Positions 1 through 7,660 of a stretch of 14,608 bases of DNA are shown one piece after another. Under the pieces are notes generated by a model, which saw only the letters and a program-made list of their open reading frames with translations, was not told the DNA's origin and did no database searches. How positions within the stretch are numbered: the first letter of the stretch is position 1; each line of letters begins with the position of its first letter. The DNA is from Podochytrium sp. JEL0797 (taxonomy: Eukaryota; Chytridiomycota; Chytridiomycetes; Chytridiales; Chytriomycetaceae), in NCBI GenBank assembly GCA_027596195.1, contig JADGJG010000657.1, forward strand, positions 1-14,608. The letters are read 5' to 3'. Made by a program: the position numbers and the translations under genes.

Positions 1-100
1 GTGGAGGTGGGTTTGGGGTTGTGGTTTTTGGAGGTGGTGGTGGGGGGTGGGGGTGCGGCGATGGGGTGGGGGAGGGGGGCGGGGATGGAATGGGTGGGGA
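1..100. repeat. G-rich low-complexity tract (C-rich on the coding strand)
   Basis: The plus strand holds many runs of three or more G within about 100 bases, densest at about 29-90. On the minus strand the same bases encode the proline-rich end of exon 5 of the left-edge gene (APLPHPIAAPPPPTTT). The tract is therefore probably coding low complexity, with G-quadruplex potential on the template strand. Confidence 0.6.
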
Positions 101-1577
101 GTTGGAAGGGTGTACCAAGGCGGTGGGAGATGGTTTCGTAGAGGTAGGAGAATTTTCCAAACACGGATTCGAAGGCGAGGGCGTGCACGTTGTGTTTTTT
201 TCTGAATGGTACAAGGCGAGAGAGGAGGGGTTAGAGAGCGCGAAATTAGGAGGGGCGGGTTTGAAATATTACTCTGTCGTGTAGATTGTTGTTGCCATGG
301 CGAGTCGCACTTGTTGAATCACGGCCGTGAACTCCTCCCGCGTAATGGAGGTTTCGAGTTTCGCCACAAGAAGGTAATCAATCGCATCTCTCGATTTGGG
401 AGGGTCGCAATTCAGGAAGGCCAAAAAGAGCAGGAGTTTCGTTTCCGCAGAGAAATACACCAAGGAATCGACTATGAAGAAAAGCCCAATTCAGGGACCA
501 AGCAAATTGAACTAGAATGGAAGAGTCTCTCACCTTCCGACTTTTTTGGAGTCAACTCCTCAACCAAAACAGCCATCAACCATGCAAACACGTCCTTGCC
601 GACCCCCCATCGCCTCCTCCAGGCATCATCACCCCTCACATAAATCACACTGTCCTGGAATCGCACGTTCTTGTGTCGAAACTTCATGACATCCGCAAAA
701 AACGCCAAACACTCGTTTTCGTCAATCAGGGCCGCCCTCTTGTTGATACTGTGCATATTCACGAGCTGCTTTTCGACAAACACGGGGTGGTTCGAGAAGG
801 ACGGAAGCCAGCGGAAGCGATCCGTGGGCGGAGCCGTGGAAACCTTTCGCAGGCGTTTTGGCCACACAGATTCGTCAACCTGCAGCAGATCCGAGAGGGT
901 TGTGTCTGCGGACATGACGGATTTCTCTTTCGGAAGGGTCGCGTGGATTGTGGCGAAGGAGATTCCGAGGATGCGTTCGACGGCGAGGAAGGTTGGGTTG
1001 AGGGCGTCTTCCTGGGGTCTGGGGATTTGTTTAGGAGGGGAGACTAAGGGAGCATGGAATCAACACTCTCACCTCCCGTACACAACATCCTTGATGGCGC
1101 AGGCCACGTTGCGCAGAACGGCGGCATTGAGGGTTCCGCGGAGCAGCTGGGGTTTTCTGGCCTGCTGGTTCTTGCAGGCGTGAAGATGGCGGAGGAGGAC
1201 GGCGAGCTAGAGGGTATTGAAGAAGGATGGATCGAATATGATATGTGTAGAGTGGATAAGAGAGAGTGAAGGATCAGTACAAACACACCACAACAACACG
1301 ATCAAAACAACCTCAAACAAACCTGGCTCGCCACATCCAGCCCAAACGCGTTCGACACACTCCTCCCCTTGTCGAGACTCGGACCCAGGGCCACACACAG
1401 ACTGAAGAAGAGACCCCTAGGAAGCCCCACCAGGCGTTCAAACTCAGCCTCGCCTAGATCCGCACCCCAGGCCACCAGGTGCCTTCGTCCCTCGAGACTG
1501 ACCACCTGGGTACGCAGGAGTGCGTTGCGCTGCTGCAGCGCAAGGAGGTCCGTGGTGTTGTCCGCGGATCCCAACAT
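1..1577 (-). CDS. Unrecognised multi-exon protein, partial (continues past left edge)
   Basis: I do not recognise this protein. Five exons join in phase on the minus strand: 1577-1323, 1206-1073, 1018-534, 471-273 and 201 to beyond 1. The introns are 116, 54, 62 and 71 nt and begin GTTTGT, GTGAGA, GTGAGA and GTAATA. About 424 residues are visible. The N-terminus (MLGSADNTTDLLALQQ) is helical and polar, followed by leucine-rich helical stretches with no catalytic motif I can name. Exon 5 reads NVHALAFESVFGKFSYLYET and then becomes proline-rich. If the last intron is not spliced, translation ends at a TAA at 270-272; however, the in-phase junction, a CTAAC-like branch site and the coding look of exon 5 favour splicing. 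The start at 1577 is the simplest choice; an in-frame ATG at 1661 would add 28 basic residues. The gene lies downstream of the cyclin on the same strand. Confidence 0.72.
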
Positions 1578-1995
1578 GTTCGTATGGATGATTTTGGCTT
1601 TTTGTTTTTGTTTGGCGTGGTCCGGACACAACAAATGTTTTCTCTTTCCTTCTTTCCTCACATCAACCTATTATGCCCTTGCCAACACTTACCAACACAC
1701 GACTTCATCTTGATTGGAATGGGTGGCGCATCTTTTCAAACTCGCAGGTTTGGTAACAAATCAAGGAGACGGGGTGAGGTTCTGGCTTGGACAGGCTTGA
1801 GCAACTCGAGCCATGGGGCAACAAATTTTGTGAAGTACCGACTCACGCTGTATCTCATTAAAGAGTTTTTAACAATGTTCGCATTCAAAAAAATTAACAA
1901 TGCAACAGCCGGACATGAGCAATGTTGTTTATTTAAGGATATGATCGCAAGCAAAAGAGATATTATAACTATACAAAGTGATACGGGAGGAAGAG
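1578..1995. other. Intergenic region between two minus-strand genes
   Basis: This stretch lies between the cyclin stop and the start of the left-edge gene. It should hold the cyclin 3' UTR and the promoter or 5' UTR of the next gene. I see no convincing conserved ORF; the reading frames here lack domain-like content. The only recognisable signal is a possible poly(A) hexamer for the cyclin. Confidence 0.5.
1928..1933 (-). terminator. Candidate poly(A) signal AATAAA of the cyclin gene
   Basis: The minus strand reads AATAAA about 63 nt downstream of the cyclin stop codon, a normal distance for a polyadenylation hexamer. The hexamer alone is weak evidence in an AT-rich stretch. Confidence 0.4.
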
Positions 1996-2601
1996 TTAAA
2001 CAGCAATCTGTGAACCAACGATACGCATCCACTGCGACACCATTTCAATCCACAACACAAACTCCTTAACACCCACGTGCACGGAATACTGAAGAAACAC
2101 GAGTCCTGCACCCTTCACTTGTGCCACGTCGCGAGGGGAAACACCCGCGAGTCGGGCCCATACTTTGGTGGAGGTTTGGCAATCCATGAGAGTTGCTTCG
2201 CTCATGGTGACTGCCGCGAGGAACACGTTCTTTGGTGAAGAGAGGAGTGCTGGGAGTGGGAATAACTGAGGGTTTGACAGGTGGAGGGTGAGCATGCGGT
2301 GCGAGAGGAGGAGGGCTTGCATGATGGTCATGGTGAGTGCTTTGGCGTGGCAGGCTGGGGCACGTTGAATGAGCTTGATGACAAAGTGTCGTAGGTCTAC
2401 GAGTTGCTGGTGGTGGTGTGATGAATTGATGGTGGAGAGTGCTGGGATGGAGTGGCTGTTTGCTCTGCCACCGAAGCACAACCGTGTCATGACTTTGACA
2501 ACGACATCGATAAGAGTCACTTCTGGCTCCTTTCCTGCGAGCGGTAGCAGAGGTGAACATTTTGGTGACGGGAGGTGGACAATGGGTGCGACGGAAATCA
2601 T
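1996..2601 (-). CDS. PHO85-type (PCL) cyclin-like protein
   Basis: A single uninterrupted 201-residue frame. Residues about 72-192 follow the compact cyclin box of the PCL/Pho80 family. A first helix reads RHFVIKLIQRAP. It is followed by a long helix with LLLSHRM. The central signature is SPKNVFLAAVTMSEATLMD, where the family usually has a run like 'a-r-r-l-F-l-t-A-l-i-l-A-s-K'. Next come a tryptophan-containing helix (STKVWARLAGVSPRDVAQV) and a final helix with W184 and W191. Cyclins of this family activate a Pho85/Cdk5-like kinase and set substrate choice in phosphate, glycogen and cell-cycle control; which of these applies cannot be read from the sequence. The first 60 residues are unconserved. 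The usual Lys in the 'ASK' part of the signature is replaced by Glu (MSEATL), so this is a divergent member. The start is the ATG at 2599-2601. The family call rests on pattern recognition, not a search. Confidence 0.68.
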   Translation of the reverse strand: MISVAPIVHLPSPKCSPLLPLAGKEPEVTLIDVVVKVMTRLCFGGRANSHSIPALSTINSSHHHQQLVDLRHFVIKLIQRAPACHAKALTMTIMQALLLSHRMLTLHLSNPQLFPLPALLSSPKNVFLAAVTMSEATLMDCQTSTKVWARLAGVSPRDVAQVKGAGLVFLQYSVHVGVKEFVLWIEMVSQWMRIVGSQIAV

Positions 2602-3188
2602 AATATTGGGTGATGATATGCTGGGAGGGGGGAAGTGCCGCGCCTTTTGTGCAGTTTCTGTTCCTTGAAATCCGAGTCATTGTGATATTGATTTTTTCCC
2701 CCTTCTTCTGTGCATAGTTACACGATGTGACTCCTTTTTTCATTGACACCGTGCCACCAAACGACTTTGCGCCGCTTTTGCACCCTTGCACCTTGGCGCT
2801 GGCTTATCCAATGGAGAGGAAAGCAGTGCAACTTTCACCGGGGTGATTTAAATCTTTTGAATAATTGAAGAATCGACGTCAAAACATCCCTCCGACTGCG
2901 AATGATATCGCTGAAAATCTCTTTTGACCAGTCCAGATCAAACGGCATATGGATGTGATGAAATCAAAGTCACAAAAGCCGCTTTTTGTGTTTACAAATT
3001 TCTTATCAGAAACAGAGATCGGGGATGACTCTTTGGTACTGGTGGTTACCCCGTCAACAATGTCATTTTGAGCTGAGCTTCAGTCTGACACATATATGTG
3101 CTACTGTCAAACAAGTACTGTCAATTTCTAATTGCGCACTCTCATTTTGCGCATTCCGTTTGACGTTCCTTTCCCCTTCATCAAACCT
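2602..3188. other. Intergenic region upstream of the cyclin, no gene seen
   Basis: This is the likely promoter side of the minus-strand cyclin. No frame has a convincing protein. Two small sequence signals stand out at 3089-3124: a 12-bp perfect palindrome (CACATATATGTG, 3089-3100) and a 9-bp direct repeat (TACTGTCAA at 3102-3110 and 3116-3124). Either could be a regulator site or chance. Confidence 0.45.
3089..3124. promoter_or_regulatory. Palindrome plus direct-repeat cluster, possible regulator site
   Basis: CACATATATGTG (3089-3100) is a perfect 12-bp inverted repeat. It is followed at once by TACTGTCAA repeated with a 14-nt period. The cluster lies about 490 bp upstream of the cyclin start. 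No known factor is implied; short palindromes of alternating bases arise by chance. Confidence 0.2.
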
Positions 3189-3362
3189 TCAAAATCCACA
3201 GGAGATGCGGAGCCGGGTGTGCATCACTGGAACCCAAAATACCCTCAAAGCGAGCATTGTGGTGGGTTGGAAACTAAATCTGACATTCTTTGGCCAGATC
3301 CTGTCATCCCTTTTTCCGTTCCTTTCTTTCATGACATTCAGATATTCCTCAAAAGAGGGCAT
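3189..3362 (-). other. Small protein-like ORF, 57 codons, possibly the tail of the zinc-finger relic
   Basis: Reading starts at an ATG and runs MPSFEEYLNVMKERNGKRDD and on to TGA at 3189-3191. The first half has the feel of a zinc-finger-type helix and linker (SFEEYLNVMKER), but the metal ligands are absent. The same frame extends upstream through KKEW to a TAG at 3378-3380, and beyond that TAG reads SSECLYLKNDPFC. This suggests one older reading frame interrupted by a stop. It may instead be an exon entered at the CTAG. No function is assigned. Confidence 0.25.
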
Positions 3363-3436
3363 ATTCCACTCCTTTTTCTAGCAGAAAGGGTCGTTCTTGA
3401 GATACAGACACTCGGAACTTGGGGGATGTGGTCCAC

Positions 3437-3664
3437 TCAGATGTGGAGTAGGAGCTTCTTGTTGGTCTCGCAAACCGCCAGACAGCCGGGAGATTGGCAA
3501 CGGAACTGAGGGTGGTCCTTCTTCATGTGGACTTGTAGCTGATCTCTGGTCTCGCAAACCACCAGACAGCCGAAGAAGGATTCTTCAGGAAACTTGCCCG
3601 CTCTTCCCATTCCGCACCGCGAGATTCCCCTCTCTCTTTCTTTCGATATTGACAATAGAAGAGC
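3437..3664 (-). pseudogene. Degenerate tandem C2H2 zinc-finger fragment
   Basis: The minus strand shows two finger-like units 28 codons apart. Unit 1 reads GCLVVCETRDQLQVHMKKDH: it has one Cys, a 12-residue loop, then His-x4-His, but its first Cys is missing (Glu in its place). Unit 2 reads FRCQSPGCLAVCETNKKLLL followed by HI and then TGA: it has Cys-x4-Cys-x12-His but stops before the second His; the frame beyond the TGA carries a His at exactly the expected spot. The underlying DNA repeats 25 bp with one mismatch (3464-3488 and 3548-3572), 84 bp apart. Coding-like pieces in a second frame lie upstream (LEMVDSLLQNLFEMCSSIVN, about 3620-3710) and downstream. The picture is of a repeat-bearing zinc-finger gene broken by stops and frame changes. 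A short multi-exon gene is the alternative: for example GTGAGG near 3766 spliced to CTTCTCCAG near 3686 would join an upstream ATG near 3830 in phase. Confidence 0.4.
3464..3572. repeat. Direct repeat, 25 bp, one mismatch, 84-bp period
   Basis: The sequence ggtctcgcaaacc-[g/a]-ccagacagccg occurs at 3464-3488 and again at 3548-3572. The spacing is exactly 28 codons, the usual length of one C2H2 finger plus linker, and both copies code the CLxVCET segment of the fingers on the minus strand. The low divergence here against weaker similarity in the flanks suggests unit duplication or gene conversion. Confidence 0.75.
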
Positions 3665-3784
3665 ACATTTCGAACAAGTTCTGGAGAAGAGAATCAACCA
3701 TTTCAAGGGTCGAAATTCCAAATTGATAGAAGCCCTCGCCGCCCGCTCCATGCCCAGTTCAACCTCACATAACCGCTCCACCAT

Positions 3785-4043
3785 TGACTCTCAAATATTT
3801 GTGCGTCTTGACCCAGTCGCTGCGGGCCTTCATTTTTCGCGTGCCACAGCTCACATGTTGACGTTATTTATCGAGTCTGTGAACAAATTCATGTGGTTTT
3901 GGACAGTTTAATGAAATTCTAAACCGTCTCTTCCCATAAATTCCTGTCAAACTCCCCCCAAACGAGCCGGACCTCATCACAGTTTCAACGAGAGATAATT
4001 TACTGTCCAAAATCAACACAATACAGCTCAAAGCAAAAGATTC
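3785..4043. other. Short gene-free stretch downstream of the membrane-protein gene
   Basis: This stretch holds the likely 3' UTR of the minus-strand membrane-protein gene and possibly a small 5' exon of the zinc-finger fragment (ATG near 3830, reading MKARSDWVKTHKYLRVNGG). Nothing else is supported. Confidence 0.35.
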
Positions 4044-5073
4044 TCAGTTCACATTCTTGGCCTTCTTCTCCAACCGCGCCTTCCTCTTCTCCTCCCCCTT
4101 CTTTTGCGAATCCGACGTTCCCGCCGTCAACCCGGACGTCTGAATCTCCTCACTCACAGTCGTTCCAATCGTCTTGATCAACCCGCTGACCTCGAGTCCA
4201 AGGAGAGCCAGGAAGAGCAAAAACTTGGTATGGCTTGCGCTCATGAGTTTGGTGAGGTACATTTCTGAGAGGGGGGACAGGCTGTAGGTGGAGGTGAGGT
4301 GGCCAATGTTTTCAAACATGTCCAAAGCGCCCTGGCGAGAATGAAATTGGTTAGGGGGGTTCCTCGGTGATGGATCGAAATCAACAAAGACTGTTTCTCA
4401 CCAGCATGACGGGAACCTTTGCGTAAAAGAAGCGACCCTCCTCTTCCGTATACAACGCATTCATGATCATGGTGTGAATGTAAACATACAACGGGATGGC
4501 AAACAAACAGTCTCCCCACAAATACGCCTGGTACGCCTTGATTCCGTCAAACGAGGAAGCTTCCGCCACGGGGTTCAGGGATGTGAGGAGGGCCGTGGCG
4601 TTCACGCGGGTCCATCCAAACACGAGGTCGAGCGGAAGCATGGCGATAAAAGGGGACACGGATTCGACCTCGGAAGCGTCGAAGCCTTGGGCGATTACGG
4701 CGGCGGTGTGGGATGCGCTTTGGGCCATAAACATGAGGGAGGCCTGGGTGGTGGGGTTTGTTGGTGATCTTCGATACGAAGGGGTGCGATTGGAACCAAC
4801 CTCGTACGCCATCACTGCGCCAACGACCGCAAACGCAAACACGCTGAGGAGCAGCTTTGCCCATGAGAACTCTGCATTCGCCAAGGAGCGTCTGCTCATG
4901 AGCCAGAAGGCCACCACGCCCATGATCGTGACATCCGCATAGGGGTAAACATCCAACGCAAAGCGCCGCCAGCCCAGGGGCAGGCTGAGGAACACGGGAA
5001 GCACCTGGCTGTGGGCGTGGCTGATCTTGGAGATAACAAGGTCGTGCAGGAAGATGATGGGTTCGCGGAGCAT
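4044..5073 (-). CDS. Multi-pass membrane protein of unknown function
   Basis: Two exons (5073-4402 and 4331-4044) join in phase across a 70-nt GTGAGA...CAG intron, giving 319 residues. Hydrophobic segments lie at about 46-60, 72-91, 141-166, 183-206 and 259-276. The C-terminus is soluble and very basic (EKRKARLEKKAKN). Between segments is a distinctive GALDMFENIGHLTSTYSL stretch. No transporter or enzyme motif is recognised, so the cellular membrane and the role are unknown. The start at 5071-5073 has a good context (CGCAAAATG) and begins MLREPIIFLHDLV; a longer frame from 5187 exists but reads as non-conserved leader. Residues 92-110 (SNRTPSYRRSPTNP region, 4744-4800) are polar, exactly 57 nt, and bounded by GTTGGT and CACCCAG. 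They may be an additional in-frame intron; without them the protein has 300 residues. The gene is divergent from Sof1. Confidence 0.78.
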
Positions 5074-5483
5074 TTTGCGTTGATTTTGGTTGGGGAAATT
5101 GTTGCCAGGTTCTGTGTTGGTTTGCCTCGTGCGAAATCTCCATTCCCGCCACCCAATTTGGCATTTCCAGTCGAGTGGCGCCAACACCTCAAGTGGCGCT
5201 AATATCGAGCATAAAATTCACATCACCGAGTGTTCACGTGCGTGATTGGTGGGGATCCCAGTGACCCAAACGGAGAGCGAAGAATTCCATGTCACCTGGT
5301 GTATTGGGATTCAGCAGATTCCGTAAGATCTTTTGAGCTTCATTCAAAGGTTGATCAAATGAGGATATTCCATTATTTGTAAACAGTAGCGAGAGGGCCC
5401 TTTTGATGTGAAGAATCGGAAGCGTGAAGGTGAGGTCGATGGCGTATTTTTTTTTTTTTTTTTGGAATCTCTGTTCGGGAAAA
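5074..5483. other. Divergent upstream region between membrane-protein gene and Sof1
   Basis: This is the shared promoter region of two divergently read genes. It contains a T17 tract. On the minus strand, 5234-5445 has a protein-like frame (ending NEAQKILRNLLNPNTPG), but it runs into the homopolymer and has no recognised domain, so it is not called as a gene. Confidence 0.45.
5447..5463. promoter_or_regulatory. T17 homopolymer, likely poly(dA:dT) promoter element
   Basis: Seventeen consecutive T lie about 20 bases before the candidate Sof1 start codon at 5484. In fungi, poly(dA:dT) tracts upstream of housekeeping and ribosome-biogenesis genes commonly exclude nucleosomes. That role is inferred from position only. 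A poly(A) scar of a retroposed sequence on the minus strand is an alternative. Confidence 0.35.
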
Positions 5484-5486
5484 ATG
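5484..5486 (+). other. sof1: Candidate initiator codon exon of Sof1
   Basis: The context GGGAAAAATG|GTTCGT provides a strong start context and a GT donor directly after the ATG. It is the only ATG followed at once by GT in the roughly 360 bases before the first body exon, and it gives M + KIKTIS, matching the family start. The donor is weak (GTTCGT) and the intron would be the longest in this gene, so a further upstream exon remains possible. Confidence 0.45.
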
Positions 5487-5806
5487 GTTCGTCGAGCTTG
5501 CATTGCCAGCTTCTCTGCCTACTGCCACCGGATACATCTCGAACCAGTCTATCATTATCCTCAGCTTAGTACCGCACCATCCGGGCAGTGATGTCAGCAT
5601 GCGAATTTCGAATGATGCCGAACAGTTGTGATCTTGATCGAAGTAGTCCGAGATTCCCATTGCGATTGCCTATATCATTGCGTATCGAATCTTCTCGATT
5701 CATGTTGCCCTTGCATGCCAGACTGGCAGTTTTCAAGCCGTTCTAGATCACGCCTCCCCCCACCCATTGATTCCTCAATCCGAAACCCTCTCGAACCCCA
5801 CACTCA

Positions 5807-5830
5807 CCCCCCCCCCCTCTCTCTCTCTCT
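5807..5830 (+). repeat. C11 followed by (CT) repeat, polypyrimidine tract of Sof1 intron 1
   Basis: Eleven C (5807-5817) and an alternating TC stretch run to just before the CAATCCAG acceptor at 5839. This looks like an expanded polypyrimidine tract of the first intron. It is also a simple repeat likely to vary in length. Confidence 0.65.
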
Positions 5831-5839
5831 ACAATCCAG

Positions 5840-7565
5840 AAAATCAAAACCATCTCCCGCTCCGACGACGACCACGTCCGTTCCCGCTCCGGCGACATTC
5901 AAAAACTGCACCGCAACCTCGACCCGAAGCTGCACCCGTTCGAAAAAGCCAGAGAATACACGCGTGCATTGAACGCTGTCAAAATGGACCGTCTGTTTGC
6001 GAAACCCTTTGTCGGCGCCATGACGGGACATCGCGATGGAGTGTATTGCATGGCGAAGCATCCTACGCAGTTGACGAGGTTTATTTCGGGGAGTGCGGAT
6101 GGAGGTGTGTATGAGTGATGTTTTTATATGTGTGTGAATGTGTGAGTGTGTGTACTCACTGGCATCTGCAGAAATTCGTCAATGGTCCCTCCAAAACAAA
6201 CAAACCACCTGGAGCACCTTTGCCCACAAATCCTTTGTCCGCGGCCTCTGCTACGTCCCCTACTCCAACAAATTCGTGTCCGTCGGAGAAGACAAGGTTG
6301 TCAAACTGTGGGACGGGCTCTCGCAAGACCCTATCCAAACGTACCTCTTCAAAAACTCCTTCACGGGCGTATCGCACCACCGATCGCAGCCCCTGTTTGC
6401 CACGAGTTCCACGCAGATTGATATCTGGGATCACACGAGTTCGGAACCTGTGCAGAGTTTGGTGTGGGGCGCTGAGACGGTGTTGTGTGTCAAGTTTAAT
6501 CAGACGGAGCAGAATATTTTGGCGAGTAGTGGAACGGATCGGACGGTTACGTTGTTTGATTTGAGGACGAATATGCCGATTAGTAAGAATGTGATGGCGT
6601 TGAAGACGAATGCGATTGCGTGGAATCCCATGGAGGCGTTCAATTTCACTTGTGTGAGTTGCCCCCACCCCTCCTCCTTTTTTTGGAATCTTTTGTGTTG
6701 GGGTTTTGTGCGCATTGCGTGCCGTGAACGAGAAATTAATCGTCTCTCGTTTGTTTTTGGGTTTGTGTTTCTGTCAGGCCAACGAAGACCACAACCTTTA
6801 CACCTTCGACATGCGTAAACTCGACAGGGCCATCAACGTTCTCAAAGACCACGTTTCCGCAGTGTGCGTACCCATCTCACCCCCTCCCATTTTTTTTGAT
6901 CCAACACCCCAAAAAAAAAACTCACCTCTTTTCTCTCCCCTCCAGCCTCGACGTAGACTACTCCCCCACCGGTCAATCCCTCGTCTCGGGCTCCTACGAT
7001 AAAACCATCCGTCTCTGGAACGCGCGCGAAGGCCACTCTCGCGACGCGTACCACACGAAGAGAATGCAACGGCTGTTTTGCGTGAATTACACTATGGACG
7101 ACAAGTATGTGATTAGTGGAAGTGATGATGGAAATTTGAGGTTGTGGAAGTCGGAGGCGAGTGAGAAGATGGGGACTGTGAGTATTTTTTTGTTGTTGTT
7201 TTTGTTGTTTTTGCGAACTGACGATTTTTTCCGGTTTGGGTTTTAGTTGGCGCCGAGACAGCAGAATGCGTTGGAGTACAACAAGGCCTTGAAGGAAAGA
7301 TACAAGCATATGCCCGAGATCAAGCGTATCGACAAGTACGTGAACCAAGCGTGTTTTTCTTCTCTTTTTTATATTTCGTAAACTGATATTTCTCGCTTTC
7401 AGACAACGCCACTTGCCCAAAATGATTGTGTCGACGAACCAAAAGAAACACGTGATGCTCGACAGCCGCAAGGTCAAGGAAGAGAGGGTGCGCAAGCACA
7501 GCAAGCCTGGAGCTGTGCCGTACGTTGCGGAGCGCAAGAAGCATGTGTTGACTGTGGAGAAGTGA
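5840..7565 (+). CDS. sof1: Sof1/DCAF13 WD-repeat small-subunit rRNA processing protein
   Basis: Six coding exons join in phase: 5840-6104, 6172-6653, 6778-6863, 6946-7177, 7247-7335 and 7403-7565. The introns are 67, 124, 82, 69 and 67 nt. The product has 439 residues counting the initiator Met, close to the human protein and shorter than the yeast one. The start of the body, KIKTISRSDDDHV, and the blocks LHPFEKAREYTRALNA, TNAIAWNPMEAFNF, ANEDHNLYTFDMR and YSPTGQSLVSGSYDK are hallmarks of this family; WD-type repeats fill the middle. The C-terminus carries the Sof1 tail (RHLPK, then the KHSKPGAVP block). Sof1 works in the nucleolus in the U3 snoRNP/90S processome for 18S rRNA maturation; DCAF13 is also a CUL4-DDB1 substrate receptor. 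Exon 5840 begins at phase 0 right after a CAG acceptor with no in-frame ATG, so Met must come from an upstream exon. The ATG at 5484-5486, followed directly by GT, is the best candidate (353-nt intron). Confidence 0.95.
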
Positions 7566-7660
7566 TTTATCGAGTTCTCTCATCATTTTTATTTTGTTGT
7601 TTTTGGAAAGAGAAAGTTGGAATTCGCGTTTTCTCGCTTTTTTTTTCAATCTCCACAAAA

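Noticed and set aside
2066..2791. Long minus-strand frame of 241 codons overlapping the cyclin
   Set aside because: It is the shadow of the cyclin frame; its composition is His/Pro/Ser-rich nonsense, while the overlapping frame has a cyclin box.
4547..5164. 205-codon minus-strand frame within the membrane-protein gene
   Set aside because: It is a shifted-frame shadow rich in Arg/His/Pro; the other frame has membrane segments and an in-phase splice.
5628..6114. Plus-strand frames covering the first Sof1 body exon
   Set aside because: They begin at ATGs in the wrong frame; only the ATG-less third frame gives the Sof1 sequence.
6156..6668. Minus-strand frame of 170 codons opposite Sof1
   Set aside because: Antisense shadow of a clearly identified WD-protein exon.
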